From Acheta domesticus (taxonomy: Eukaryota > Arthropoda > Insecta > Orthoptera > Gryllidae), in assembly GCA_031308135.1 (NCBI GenBank), contig JAHLJT010008446.1, forward strand, positions 166,617,285-166,681,284: a DNA stretch of 64,000 nucleotides, read 5' to 3'. Below are positions 46,578 through 57,040 of this stretch, piece by piece. The notes below the pieces were generated by a model that searched no databases, was not told the origin of the DNA, and saw nothing but the letters and a program-made list of their open reading frames with translations. Each line of letters begins with the position of its first letter. Within the stretch, counting starts at the first letter, position 1. The position numbers were made by a program, and so were the translations under genes.

Positions 46578-47041
46578 CTGAAGTATATGAAAAAGAGGCA
46601 GAGTCTCACTTATGCAGTTTATTACAATACAAGATACAGATCGGGCTTTCTTGCCCGTACAATGTTCCGTAGCCAAATAGGAAATTCCAGAGTCGTAGCC
46701 GTATTCACCAAAATGCCAGAAGATATCCCAAATCAGAAGCTAGTCCACAAAACCACCAGAAGATTATACTTGCAACACTTAGTCGGCGTAACTATTCACC
46801 CTTACAACAGTCCAGTATCGAGACTCACTCCGCTATCACACTCTGCTTCCACCGGAGCCGGGCCGCCCGTTATATAGCTGCCGGCGCCTAGAGCGCACAC
46901 TCGCGCTCCTGGCTCGATGGTTCGCTGGCGTGGCTGTCCTCCGTTGTTCCGTCTACTCGGAATAGGGTGCGCGCCTGCCCGCGCCGCGCGCTACTTTCAA
47001 ACATGGCTGTGTATACAACAAACAAAACTAAGAATTCAACA
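46578..47041 (-). mobile_element. Putative solo LTR
   Basis: Read on the minus strand, the block starts TGTTGAATTC and passes a very GC-rich stretch (47000-46840). It has a TATA-like box, GCTATATAACGGGCGG, at about 46865-46880. About 30 bases downstream comes a GAGTGAGTCTCGATACTGG initiator-like area. A polyadenylation signal AATAAACTGC lies at about 46613-46622, and the block ends ...TACTTCA at 46578. TG...CA ends with TATA box and poly(A) signal about 260 bases apart fit the U3-R-U5 layout of an LTR. No clean target duplication was found and no second LTR or internal gene is present, so an ordinary TATA promoter is the alternative. Confidence 0.4.
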
Positions 47042-48430
47042 GTTAGATAAATTTTAATATTGTGAGAAAATTTGTTTGACAGAAGTCATTGATGGTGGAT
47101 GTAACGAGTGCAGAAGGAAGTTTGTATTCAGAAATCACCCAAATCCAGTGGTACACATCAATGTAACAACTTAAATCTCAATCTCAATCTTAAAAGACAA
47201 ACAAAAATCTGCATTTATCTCCATGTCAGTCTGTACAAAAATGGATGTTTTAAATCTAGATAACTGTACTACTTTAAAACTGATTGGCTGTGTAATAATA
47301 GGGATTGTTAACTTTTTCAGATTCTTACGGAGGATTAAATATGATCGAGAGAGGATCTCATTTCAAACCTCCCTGATGAAGCAGTCGTTGAAATAATGCA
47401 GTGCCAACTTTTGCAAGTCAGATGATGTCAACTTGCAATGAACAAGTGAAGATTATAAGAAGCCTGAAGTCTTGTGGTCAATCAAAAAAGAAGGTATTTA
47501 TTAAATTATGTATTATAGAAGCCCCTTTTGTTGTGCAATTGGAAATATGTGATGAGATGTGGGTACTTGAAAGAATGTTAAGGTTAATGGCTGAGAGAGT
47601 TATTGTTCAGAAATTTTCATTACTTTGTACTTAAGAGGTTTACGCCCTAACTTCCATAATTATTGTTTCTCTATATGAATAGGGTAAAAAATACAAGAGG
47701 GTTTAGTAGTTTTAACTGGGTGAGTCTTGTGCTGATCAGGAGAGTGGTTCCTTTTGAGTGTCTATTATGATATCCAGTTCCCATGGAAAAAAAGTATATT
47801 TTGAAGAATGTATATTTAAATGTGTAAGTGTAGAGGTTATAAATATTTCACAATAAATTGACTAAATAATTCTATATTTTGTTTTCCTTTGTCCACTCCC
47901 TTGACACTTCATCATCCATCCTTGATATTTGAATTTGGAATAGATAAATACTGCCAACAAAGAATAGTTTGCTTTTGCTGGTTTTCTATTTTTTAAGTTA
48001 ATGCTTCGTTTTCTGGAATTTGATTTTTTTCATTAATTAGCTTACTGATGCCTTGTTATGAAAGATTCTTAATAATTTATAACAAATCATTAATTTTAAA
48101 TTTCATTTTTAAATTAACGTTTATTAGTTAAATTTCATTGTTCGAAAAAATTTCATCTTAGCTGTATTTGCTTTCGAATATACTCAGCTCCTTTTATTAA
48201 TTCGTATTTGGCGTGTATCTCTGTAAATTGAATTTCGCGGATGTACTTACGTATCAAGACACCGTAGCGCTAGCATCGCGTGACAGTGGAGCGCTCTACA
48301 GTTATTCGCAGGAACGTAGGAGCTGTTCATCCTTGTGTTAATCCATAGTGATACAGGAGGGTACGTCACTATAATGGTCTCAACCGCGTTTTATGGAGAA
48401 GGCCCTGCTCTTTGCCATTGGAGGGTACGT
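47042..48430. other. No gene seen; AT-rich
   Basis: A 77-codon plus frame at 47401-47634 has no recognised domain. GGAGGGTACGT occurs at about 48357 and 48420, just before the next transposon. Confidence 0.4.
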
Positions 48431-49484
48431 ACTAGCACGGTGTAAGAGATATAGGTGGGTCACTCCCGGTCTAAAACTGAAGCTAATGTGAGGCTAGTTC
48501 TCATAGTTCTCGCTAGATAAGCGCTGCGAACGACTTGGGCATTGTTTTGGGACAAGATGGTGATCCATTTAATAGCTTTGTAACCATTGGTTTCACCGCA
48601 GTTAATGGTCATTTCGCGGTGGAATTTCTAGTCGGCTGGAGTGAATAGATTAAAAAAATGGGTAGAAGGTGTTTTATAAAAACACTGTGATAGCAACCGT
48701 GAAAAATGTCATTCGCAGGAAGCAACTTTATTTCGTGTTCCGAAGTGAGAAGATTTACGACAGAAATGGGTTGAAATTGTTCCCAGAAGACAAGAAAATT
48801 GAGACAAGACGATTATGTTTGCGAAAAACATTTCAAAAGTGAAGAGATAATTGTTATGCAAAATGCTGTAAGTAACATTTCAAGAATTTATCATATACTG
48901 TTAATGATGTTAATTGAAAAATAATGTAAAAAATTTGTAAAATCATACACAATCAATATTGAAAAATGTACAAAGAAAAGTGAACTTTTTAATGTCAATT
49001 AGAAAAAAGATTCAAAATTGCCCGAGAGTATATAAGAATCAAAGAATATAATTGAATATTTTGTAATACTAAATTATTTCAGTTTTCAGAATTCACATGC
49101 AAAAAGCTTAAACCGGAAGCTGTTCCTAGCAAATTTCCTAGTAATCTGTTTATTATTTTTTTCTCTAAAATAACATCACCTCCTGCTTTAAAATACAAAT
49201 CCTCATACTGTGGTACATTAAAAAATAACACCTCCGACAAATATTATAATACGTCTTAAAAGACTTTAATACATTTACATAACGGTTTCTACGATTATGA
49301 CAAAAATGCTGCACTGTGGAAACCATACTCTCGGGTGGAAGCCATTAAATCGCGAGACATGAATGCCCAACTCGATCGTGCGCACCGTACGGATAAGCGA
49401 GGAACTAGCCTCAAACTGGCTTCAAAAATTTTGTCCAAAAGGCGGCTAGTTGACACACCTATATATCTTACACCGTGGTACTAG
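48431..49484 (+). mobile_element. DNA transposon relic with THAP-domain gene remnant
   Basis: The left end (CACGGTGTAAGAGATATAGG, from 48436) and the reverse complement of the right end (CACGGTGTAAGATATATAGG, from about 49479) are inverted. The similarity continues through GTGRGTCA, GAGGCTAGTTCCTC and TTGGGCATTC for roughly 110 bases. At 48690-48870 on the plus strand there are KCHSQEATLFRVPK, then in another frame KIYDRNGLKLFPEDKK, then VCEKHFKSEEIIVMQ. This is the layout of a THAP zinc finger (C..C, FrvPk, C-x2-H at CEKHF). THAP fingers are the DNA-binding part of P-type transposases. The rest of the protein is missing, so it is a non-autonomous, decayed P-like element. Confidence 0.65.
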
Positions 49485-50568
49485 GGACGTTTGGTTCCTG
49501 TAAATGAATCGATTCTGGAATCGATCCCAGAATCGAAAAGTTGTAGTCGATTTTGGAATCGAATTGAAAGAAATATAATCTGCGCCTATAATCTCTTCCC
49601 CCATACGTCATATACAGTTTTAACTGTTTTTTGACAAATAAATCAGTAGAAAAGGATCGATTTCCTAAGGAATCGAATCAAATGAGAACATCATTCACTA
49701 GAGTGATTTTGCACCCTCGAACGTGAAGCACTATCAATCTTGTGAGCATGCGCAGATGCACTAAGTGATGCGAAACTTAAACTGCGCATAGAAGAAGATC
49801 GATAGTGCTTACCGTTCGAGGTGGCAAAAACTCACTAATGAAGGTATCGATACCGGAAATGTAAAATTACTATTTAATAAAAAACAACCAGGTGTTAATG
49901 AATTAAATTTGGTAATTAAACGAAGTGGCCAAAAATATTATAGACGAAATAGTACATTTGAAATAAAGTAACAGAATGTATTAATAAAATAATGTATTAA
50001 TAGAACATAAATGCAAAATATAATAGATTATAGAATTTAATTAATTTAATTTATTTATGTCAAAAACAGTTAAAAAACTGCGTATGACGAGCTATGGGGT
50101 GAAGTGAAATGAACACAAGTATGAAATAATCAACGAAATTATGAAGTATTGAAGGAAACTATAACACTTAACACGTGATCTAAACAGGAAATGTATTTTT
50201 TTAATTGAGATAATAAAAATGTAATTTGAACCAAGAGGTTCGGTTTGATCTCGTCAACGAAGCGGAAGGTGACGGCATGGCGGAAGGAACAATTCATACA
50301 CAACATGGATTTCTGTAAAATGAATAATACACTAATAACTACATTAATAATAAAAACAAAGAACAAAACCCCTGAAAAACAGCAAAATGGCGGAATATGC
50401 ATACTTTTTTTAAAAAAATTGAAGGTATTCATTTAATTCGATTCCGGCCTTTTGGAATCGATTCCATCAAGAATCGGAAGCAAAGGAATCGAACACCGAT
50501 TCCACACGAATGGAAAAAAGAATCGATTCCGGAATCGAATCGGTAGAATCGTAACGTACTGCCCGGAG
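49485..50568. mobile_element. Element rich in GAATCGATTCC motifs, imperfect inverted ends
   Basis: The left end (49482-49570) and the right end (50430-50565, inverted) both carry clusters of GAATCGATTCCGGAATCG-type words, themselves palindromic. An inner pair is also inverted: CATACGTCATATACAG... at 49608-49650 against ...CTGCGTATGACGAGC at about 50070-50100. No transposase is present. Subterminal repeats of short palindromic words are common in non-autonomous hAT elements. I could not find a clear 8-bp duplication, so the class is open. It contains the foldback MITE at 49701-49835. Confidence 0.5.
49701..49835. mobile_element. 135-bp foldback MITE, TA target
   Basis: The left half, GAGTGATTTTGCACCCTCGA then ACGTGAAGCACTATCAATCT, is an imperfect inverted copy of the right half, whose reverse complement begins GTGAGTTTTTGCCACCTCGA then ACGGTAAGCACTATCGATCT. 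Together they span nearly the whole unit as one hairpin of about 60 base pairs. TA lies on each side (49699-49700 and 49836-49837). No coding capacity. Confidence 0.75.
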
Positions 50569-50606
50569 TAAGATATATAGGTGTGTCAACTAGCGCTTTT
50601 GGACCA
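50569..50606 (+). mobile_element. End of a second THAP-transposon copy, cut by the gap
   Basis: TAAGATATATAGGTGTGTCA and ACTAGCGCTTTTGGACCA repeat, in opposite orientation, the right end of the transposon at 48431-49484 (49434-49470). The sequence then enters the assembly gap, so the rest of this copy is not visible. Confidence 0.6.
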
Positions 50607-50706
50607 NNNNNNNNNNNNNNNNNNNNNNNNNNNNNNNNNNNNNNNNNNNNNNNNNNNNNNNNNNNNNNNNNNNNNNNNNNNNNNNNNNNNNNNNNNNNNN
50701 NNNNNN
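50607..50706. other. Assembly gap (100 N)
   Basis: Exactly 100 N, the usual placeholder for a gap of unknown size. It lies inside a mirrored repeat, which would be a natural cause of the break. Open frames running through it are artefacts. Confidence 0.98.
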
Positions 50707-52255
50707 GTGTTATATAAACTTAATACATTTTTTAGAACACCAAGAAAAACATTTACATTTGTATGAGTGGGAACATTTCGCGTGTGTCTCATGTCCAGGT
50801 GGCATGTGTCGGGCGCTGAATTTCGGTGCCGAGTGCTCGGAGCCGCCGGTGGCTCGCCCTGTTGGCGTTGCAACCATCGGTGATCTCTTGCCTCCGCCAA
50901 TGCGTCTGTCTCTAGGACCTCGCCTAGCAATGTTTCGCGTTCTTTTCCACACTAGACATATGCCTCTCTGCCTTTGACTTGTGTGGAAAATTAAATAAAA
51001 TGGAATTTATTTTCCCCAAAAAAATTAAATAAAATGTCGTACCATTCTCTGAAGCCTGGGACAGAAATGGTTTCGAAATATTAACGTATCGTATTGTAGG
51101 AGAGAGGTATTTCAAAACATTGCAATTTCGCATTTCTTCGTGAACAGGACTATTGGAATCAATGTGGTTAGTGTGCACATGTTTGTATACTTGCAGTGTT
51201 TCAAACTGTATTTTGCACATGATGCTGACGATGAGCAGCGGTGAGCCGCGCTCAGAGGGGGCTTGCAGTGCACGGTGAGCGATGGACAGGCCGCAACGAC
51301 GGTTGCGTCCACGAGTGGCAGAGGGAACAGAACGAGACACCCGATCATCCAGAAACGCCGCACAATCTCGTGTCTCTTCGCGCCTTTTCGCACAAATATG
51401 AACCATCTCGACCGTTTTGTACAACTCTATCCTATTTCCCGCTGCTCGTCGTCAAAGCTAGGAGTCGCTAACTTCTCTAGAACACAATTCTCCAACACTG
51501 CAGTTACTATAGTGTGTTTCTACGGACCACAAAAATCTGCTCTCCGAAAGTACGTATCCCAGCACCCAAGGTTCCTATCTTTAGCTAACATTACTAAGGT
51601 TCCTGTTTATGAATGCTTTTTCTATAATAATACTTAAAATAAGATATTAATTATTGTACTAATACTAGTTCCGTGTGCCGGGTCAGTCAGTGTAACTATA
51701 TTTCATATGAGGGGTTGTGGAGGCTGGGGGGACGGATCGTGACAAATACTGAGCAGAAAATGCAGTGGAGCTGTTGATATCTCAACCTCGTCTAAGTATC
51801 TTTTCGAACCATGGAGTAGCATTTGGTAACATTGAAAGTTCATGACATGTTTTCGATTTCTTGCTTGGAGCTTGTTCACCTCCGAATCCCTACTCTCGGG
51901 GAACTACTTACACAAAAGCACATATGACACTACGAACACTGTTCCTCAATGTATGCCCTTCCCTGATTTGAGTTTATAATGACATTGCCAAGGTACACTA
52001 TTAAATGACTATAACTATTGGTATCAAAGACTCCCAAAAAGACTTTTTATGTGTCAGTGCCAGTACTTTTTCGAAAACGTAAGTTTAGACGATAATTATT
52101 GAATATGGCTTTCAAAGTGTGTGCGTGTGTACATACATTTATAAATACTTACATACATACTATTATTATCCTTGACAATGGAGACTTGCACAAAGCTAAT
52201 TTCCAAAACTTACGGTGGCCGGTTATAATAGAAGAGCGGTTATTGATTTCACACT
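50707..52255. other. No gene seen
   Basis: Moderately GC-rich patches (50800-50930, 51220-51400) give overlapping frames up to 166 codons, none with a recognised domain. Confidence 0.35.
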
Positions 52256-52753
52256 GACAGAGCTCCATTGCTATTTGTTCCTGTGGGCGGCGCCGCGTGC
52301 TCCGTTCTTAACTCTCACAACGATGGAAATCGATACGAGATATTTTATGGAATTATTGTATGGGTTTATTGTTCCAAAGTGGAAAAGTGTTGTGATGATT
52401 CTCCTCCTGTGTCCATGGCACCTTCAACGACCTTCAACGACGCGCCATTTCCCTTTGATTAGGTGGCAGCGGCGGCTGCGGCGGCGGCGGCGGCGAAGTC
52501 TGGCAGCGGGGGTGTTTAGGCGGGCGCGAGACGCTGCGGCGCGCCACGCCGCGGCGCGGGAATAATCGATTTTTGCCGGTAGCAAGGGGGCATGTTGCCG
52601 CCAACACCTAAGAATCTGGATTCAGGACTGACGTTTCCCCAACGCCGTCCCACCGCTTCCTCACCCTGTTTCCTTTTTGCCGCTTCTCCTTGTCCGTCGC
52701 TCTGTATTCCTGCCACCCTGTGTCTCCCTGCCCCTCCTGTGGCCTGCCGCGCC

Positions 52754-52834
<81 letters not shown>

Positions 52835-52930
52835 CACTCACACGAAGCCGCCAGGCGCTCCGCGACCTCTTCCTGCCTCCGAATGACGCGAGAAACACCT
52901 AAGGACTTCCGCGCCCGGCAAGGAAAAAGA
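52256..52930. promoter_or_regulatory. CpG island with (GCC)n, possible promoter or 5' exon
   Basis: CpG density is high from about 52440 to 52900, with GGC repeats at 52478-52500, a GCGGCGCGCCACGCCGCGGC-type stretch near 52540, and a (GCC)n then (GTC)n array at 52750-52838. Translations give poly-Ala, poly-Pro or poly-Arg in every frame, so none is believable as a protein. Such a block at the border of a long AT-rich stretch could be the promoter/5' untranslated region of a host gene. Neither direction nor exon structure can be proven here. Confidence 0.35.
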
Positions 52931-55900
52931 AGTTGCTATGTTATATGGCACTAGCAATGCTTGTTATTATATGAAAATATAATAATGACGTACAAAATAC
53001 GAAACCTCGCCCAGTTTAAGTAATATTTGTAGTAAGTGTACGTATGTGGATATATAAAATTGTTTTACTTTGTTCACAATTTTTTTATGTAAGTGATAAT
53101 GAATCTATGGTGTGGTGAAGATGCATGTCAATGCAGCTGATTATGGTTCCTAGTAGATTTCATATCTTTTTAAAATAAATGAATAAAAAATAAAATTTAT
53201 TGTGCAGGGGGGGCAAATTGCCATCACTGAAATATAACTAATAAAGAACACTACCTCTTGATCAGTCTGTGCGTGCACGCTCGCTGTAGCAACAGAGACA
53301 TAAACTTACTATGCTCGCCCAATGCTAAGCATTTTGTTCATTGTTAGTTAAGAGGTTTAAAACAGCGAAAGAGAATCAGGAAAAAATCATATCATGGGTA
53401 CTTATCAATTGTTTCATCTTCTCCTTCTTTATGCAGTATGTTTTCATAGAATTTATTTTTGATAAATGCTCAGTGAATGTTTGTTGATTTCTCACAAATT
53501 TCTGCTGGAAGTCACCACATGTTCGTACTGATATTTTTAAATACTCTCCCATGTATTCATACACCTGATTGCTCTGATTGTCCCAATATTCAAAAACTAA
53601 TCACTACATTTCCTCTGAGAGGAAGCTTCCTGTCCCTTTAAAATTGTTCTTATGATTTCACTCAATATATCCTAACCCTTTTCTGATTGCTAATGTCTCT
53701 TGAATACGACTGGATATGAGAATAATACTTTTAACTACAAAATTCAGTGACAAGATTGGCAGTCTGGAGTCCTCAAAGTTTGAGCTCTTAAATGGAGTAT
53801 GTTTTCACATCTTGAAAATGTTTTTATTCTAGTTTATTACAAAACTGAATTCTGCCCATAAGATATATTTTAAAAGCTTATGTCACTTTATAATAGCACA
53901 TATGAATACTTTTGAAAACAAAGTTGTGCCATTGTACTGCTGTGATTTTGATATTATTATGTTATATGGTATGATGCAATTTTATAAACCATCATATGTT
54001 TGCAATTGCTGGGTCACCTCACTCTGATGAACAGCCCTACAAACTGCCAACAAGATATATGGAAGTCATTGGATGGTTCAGTGCCTCAAGAAATATAAAA
54101 ATTGTCTCTCAATTTTCATCATTATTTGAAAGAAATTGTATCTTATAAACTGATTTATCATCTGGTATTGAAGCCATTTCAATCAATCTTTATGCATTAA
54201 GGCATAGAGAGGGCCAAAACAAAAAAATCTTCTCATATTGTATTTTTTTTCTCATCCTATGTCATCTAAAAGAGCTTCTCATTTTCTTCACTAATTTGCA
54301 AGGCTGCATTTGTAATATATTTCCCTTGCAGATGTATGAATGAACATGTGGAGATTGTATTATAAGAACTGAATGTGTAACAATTGAAATGTACTTCATA
54401 TCCAGCATCTACACATGACTCTTTGTTCACAGACATGTATTTTTGCAATTATATATGTAGCATGAATGAGTTATTATTGGTATTTATAATGCTATACTGT
54501 TATGATAACATGCTTTTAAGAACAATTTGTATGTTCTGAAAACACTTTCTTTAAAAAATAACTCCAACAACAAAAAATTATATAAAAGCTTATTTGTTGT
54601 CTGAACTTGCTCCTGATCCACCAGAAAATGTTGTTTTTAAACATGTATTAAGCTAAACAACTTGGCAGATTTCCATTTTCAGCTGTTCAAGTGAGTCAAG
54701 AATGACCTGAAACACCTTCATTCATGTGATCATACTAATAGTACATTTCTACTACAAACTGTCTAAAGGGTTTTTACAGAACATTTGTGTTTTGTAAACG
54801 AATGTGTGACTCTAGAATCACAGACTTTATTTTTTCATTCCTTCCTTTGTCCTATTTCTCTACATTCCCCATTTTTTTCTTCATATTTTAAAACCATTAA
54901 AATAAATGTGTAGTAATTTAAATTTATTAGTATAAACAAAAGTGTAATATAATTTTAATTATTTTAATGGAAAACTGTAACAATTTGTTTTTATTTGTTG
55001 ATTGAGGTAATATCAATTAGGAAATGTGTCTGATAAAATTATTATTCTTCTTTCATAATGAAATAATTAATTTATGCCATTTTCTTTTGGTCTATCACAA
55101 AGAAGAATTAACCATAAAGGGCTTTCATAAAGTAAATCTCATTGCAATATTGTGACAAGAGTCATTTTATCCATTGTAAGAAAAAGATCTTTTTAAATTG
55201 TTACCTAAATCTGTATTGTTTTCTTTATTATGCTTTTTGGAAAAGAATATAAACTTACCTTTTCTATAAATGCAGTTTGCTAAGATAGACAATACTTTGT
55301 ATTTTATCATATGTGAATGTGTGAAGAGGAAACAAACATCTTACAGTAAAATAATATATAAATATTTTTATATCTTATTTTTTTTAGATGAAATTGGGAT
55401 CCTCTCTTATTGGAGAGTATGCAATATTACCATGTTCTATGATAATACAATGAATAGTATTTGTAATGATATACTTACGTGTACAATACATTGTATGTCA
55501 TATATTATTATGATGTATAAATGTATAACATAGGTGTATTAATACATTGATATATACACTCACATTTGATATTACTTACTTGTTAATTCTTCAAGTGTGC
55601 TTTGTGACTTCAGCAGAAATTGTTGAATAAATGTTTCGATATATCACTTTTAAGTAGATAATTACCTGATATCTCTCATTTTGTCATATAATTAATTAAT
55701 TCATGTTAATTAATTATGAAAAAGTTATTTTGTTTCTAGCTCCATATATCATTCACTCGTTTATTTGCTATAATTTATTTACAAATTCCAAATGATGATG
55801 AAGATGGTGATGATGATGATGATGATGGTGATGATTATGTATGTATATATATTGATTATTGAGTAATAATATTCTTGTGTAAAGACCCATGACATTGAGG

Positions 55901-56868
55901 ACATGTCCTTTTTTGAAAATGTATGAGTGTGGGTATAGATGAGTGGGTGTGTGCGAGTGTAGATGAAATAACAAAGCTATTGTACTGTTTGCAAGAGACT
56001 GGTATGTTTTATCTTTTAAATAAAAAATTTAATGATCAAGGATTCTGCGAAGTTTTTTAAATGGCTCACAGAATTAAAACAATGTATTATTCACATGCCC
56101 AAATTATACCAGTTTGGATTCAATATTGTAAACAGTAATAAACTGCTAGTTTATCAGAAAATGTAAGTAGTATTATCTTTAAAGAAACCCTAATACTTGT
56201 TCAATCAACTTGTGACAGGTAAGTCATAATATTAACCATTCATCCATATATATTTTTTAAATTAATTTAATAACACTAACACAATACATTCAAACACCTT
56301 GTGAAAAAACAAAAAAATGTAATCTTTGACATTCCAAAGTGATATAAATATTAAAATGTGGTATAATTTTAATATCTACCATAAATAAATTGAACATATC
56401 TGTAGACAGCTTTCATTTTCAGAATGGCAAAATAGATCTTCAGAGAGGCAACACTTTTACCAAACATTTAAGTCTAACTAAAGAGAGAATATATTCTTGA
56501 AAACAGTAGTTTTTCTTTCTAAATGAGTCGTTGAGAGCAAAAATGGTGAAAGTCATGAAACCTACTTTGCGGAAAATGACCTGTACACCAAAAGTGCTGA
56601 AAAACCGTCATGCGTAGAAATAAATTATCTAAAGTGTTATGAATGTGTTAAGGTGATAGCCACTTAAGTTACTACAGATATTTTGGACTGAAACATTGCT
56701 TATTAATTAAATAATTAACTATTTTGTTGACCCAGTGGCACCCAGTGGCAAAGTGTGAGGTTAATGTTTGGATAAGCTCAGTCACGAACATATTGTAAGC
56801 ACACATAATTAATTTGTAAAATATCGAATATTACGAAGCTAGAAATCAAAAGAATACAAATGTAATAT
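52931..56868. other. Long AT-rich stretch, no recognised gene or transposon
   Basis: Nearly 4 kb with no protein similarity that I can see. It is low in the inverted repeats and LINE pieces that fill the rest of the window, so it could be intron or long untranslated sequence of a host gene. A (GAT)n-like array at about 55793-55838 produces a poly-His frame on the minus strand. CCCAGTGGCACCCAGTGGC at 56737 is a small tandem duplication. Confidence 0.4.
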
Positions 56869-56893
56869 AATAATAATAATAATAATAGTGATG

Positions 56894-56943
<50 letters not shown>
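56868..56943. repeat. (TAA)n microsatellite, no LINE attached
   Basis: TAA/AAT units with one GTGATGATA interruption. Unlike the other arrays of this length, it has no Dong-like sequence next to it. Confidence 0.95.
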
Positions 56944-56944
<1 letters not shown>

Positions 56945-57040
56945 GTAAATATTAATTCAATCATGTAACAATACTGAAATCAAGAATAAGTCCACTACAG
57001 AATTGAAAAAAAAATTATAAATGAAACTGCTTACTTACAT

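Noticed and set aside
47335..47400. Short F-box-like peptide LISNLPDEAVVEIMQCQLL behind a possible splice acceptor
   Set aside because: Only about 20 residues, no flanking exon, leucine-rich repeat or donor site recognised; chance similarity is likely.
50581..50930. Frames running through the run of N
   Set aside because: The N placeholder produces an artificial open frame; coding across it is meaningless.
52592..52954. Frames with long poly-Ala, poly-Pro or poly-Arg over the (GCC)n array
   Set aside because: All frames on both strands are open because the array lacks stops. There is no unique sequence of known type on either side.
55768..55974. His-rich minus-strand frame
   Set aside because: Translation of a (GAT)n-like microsatellite.
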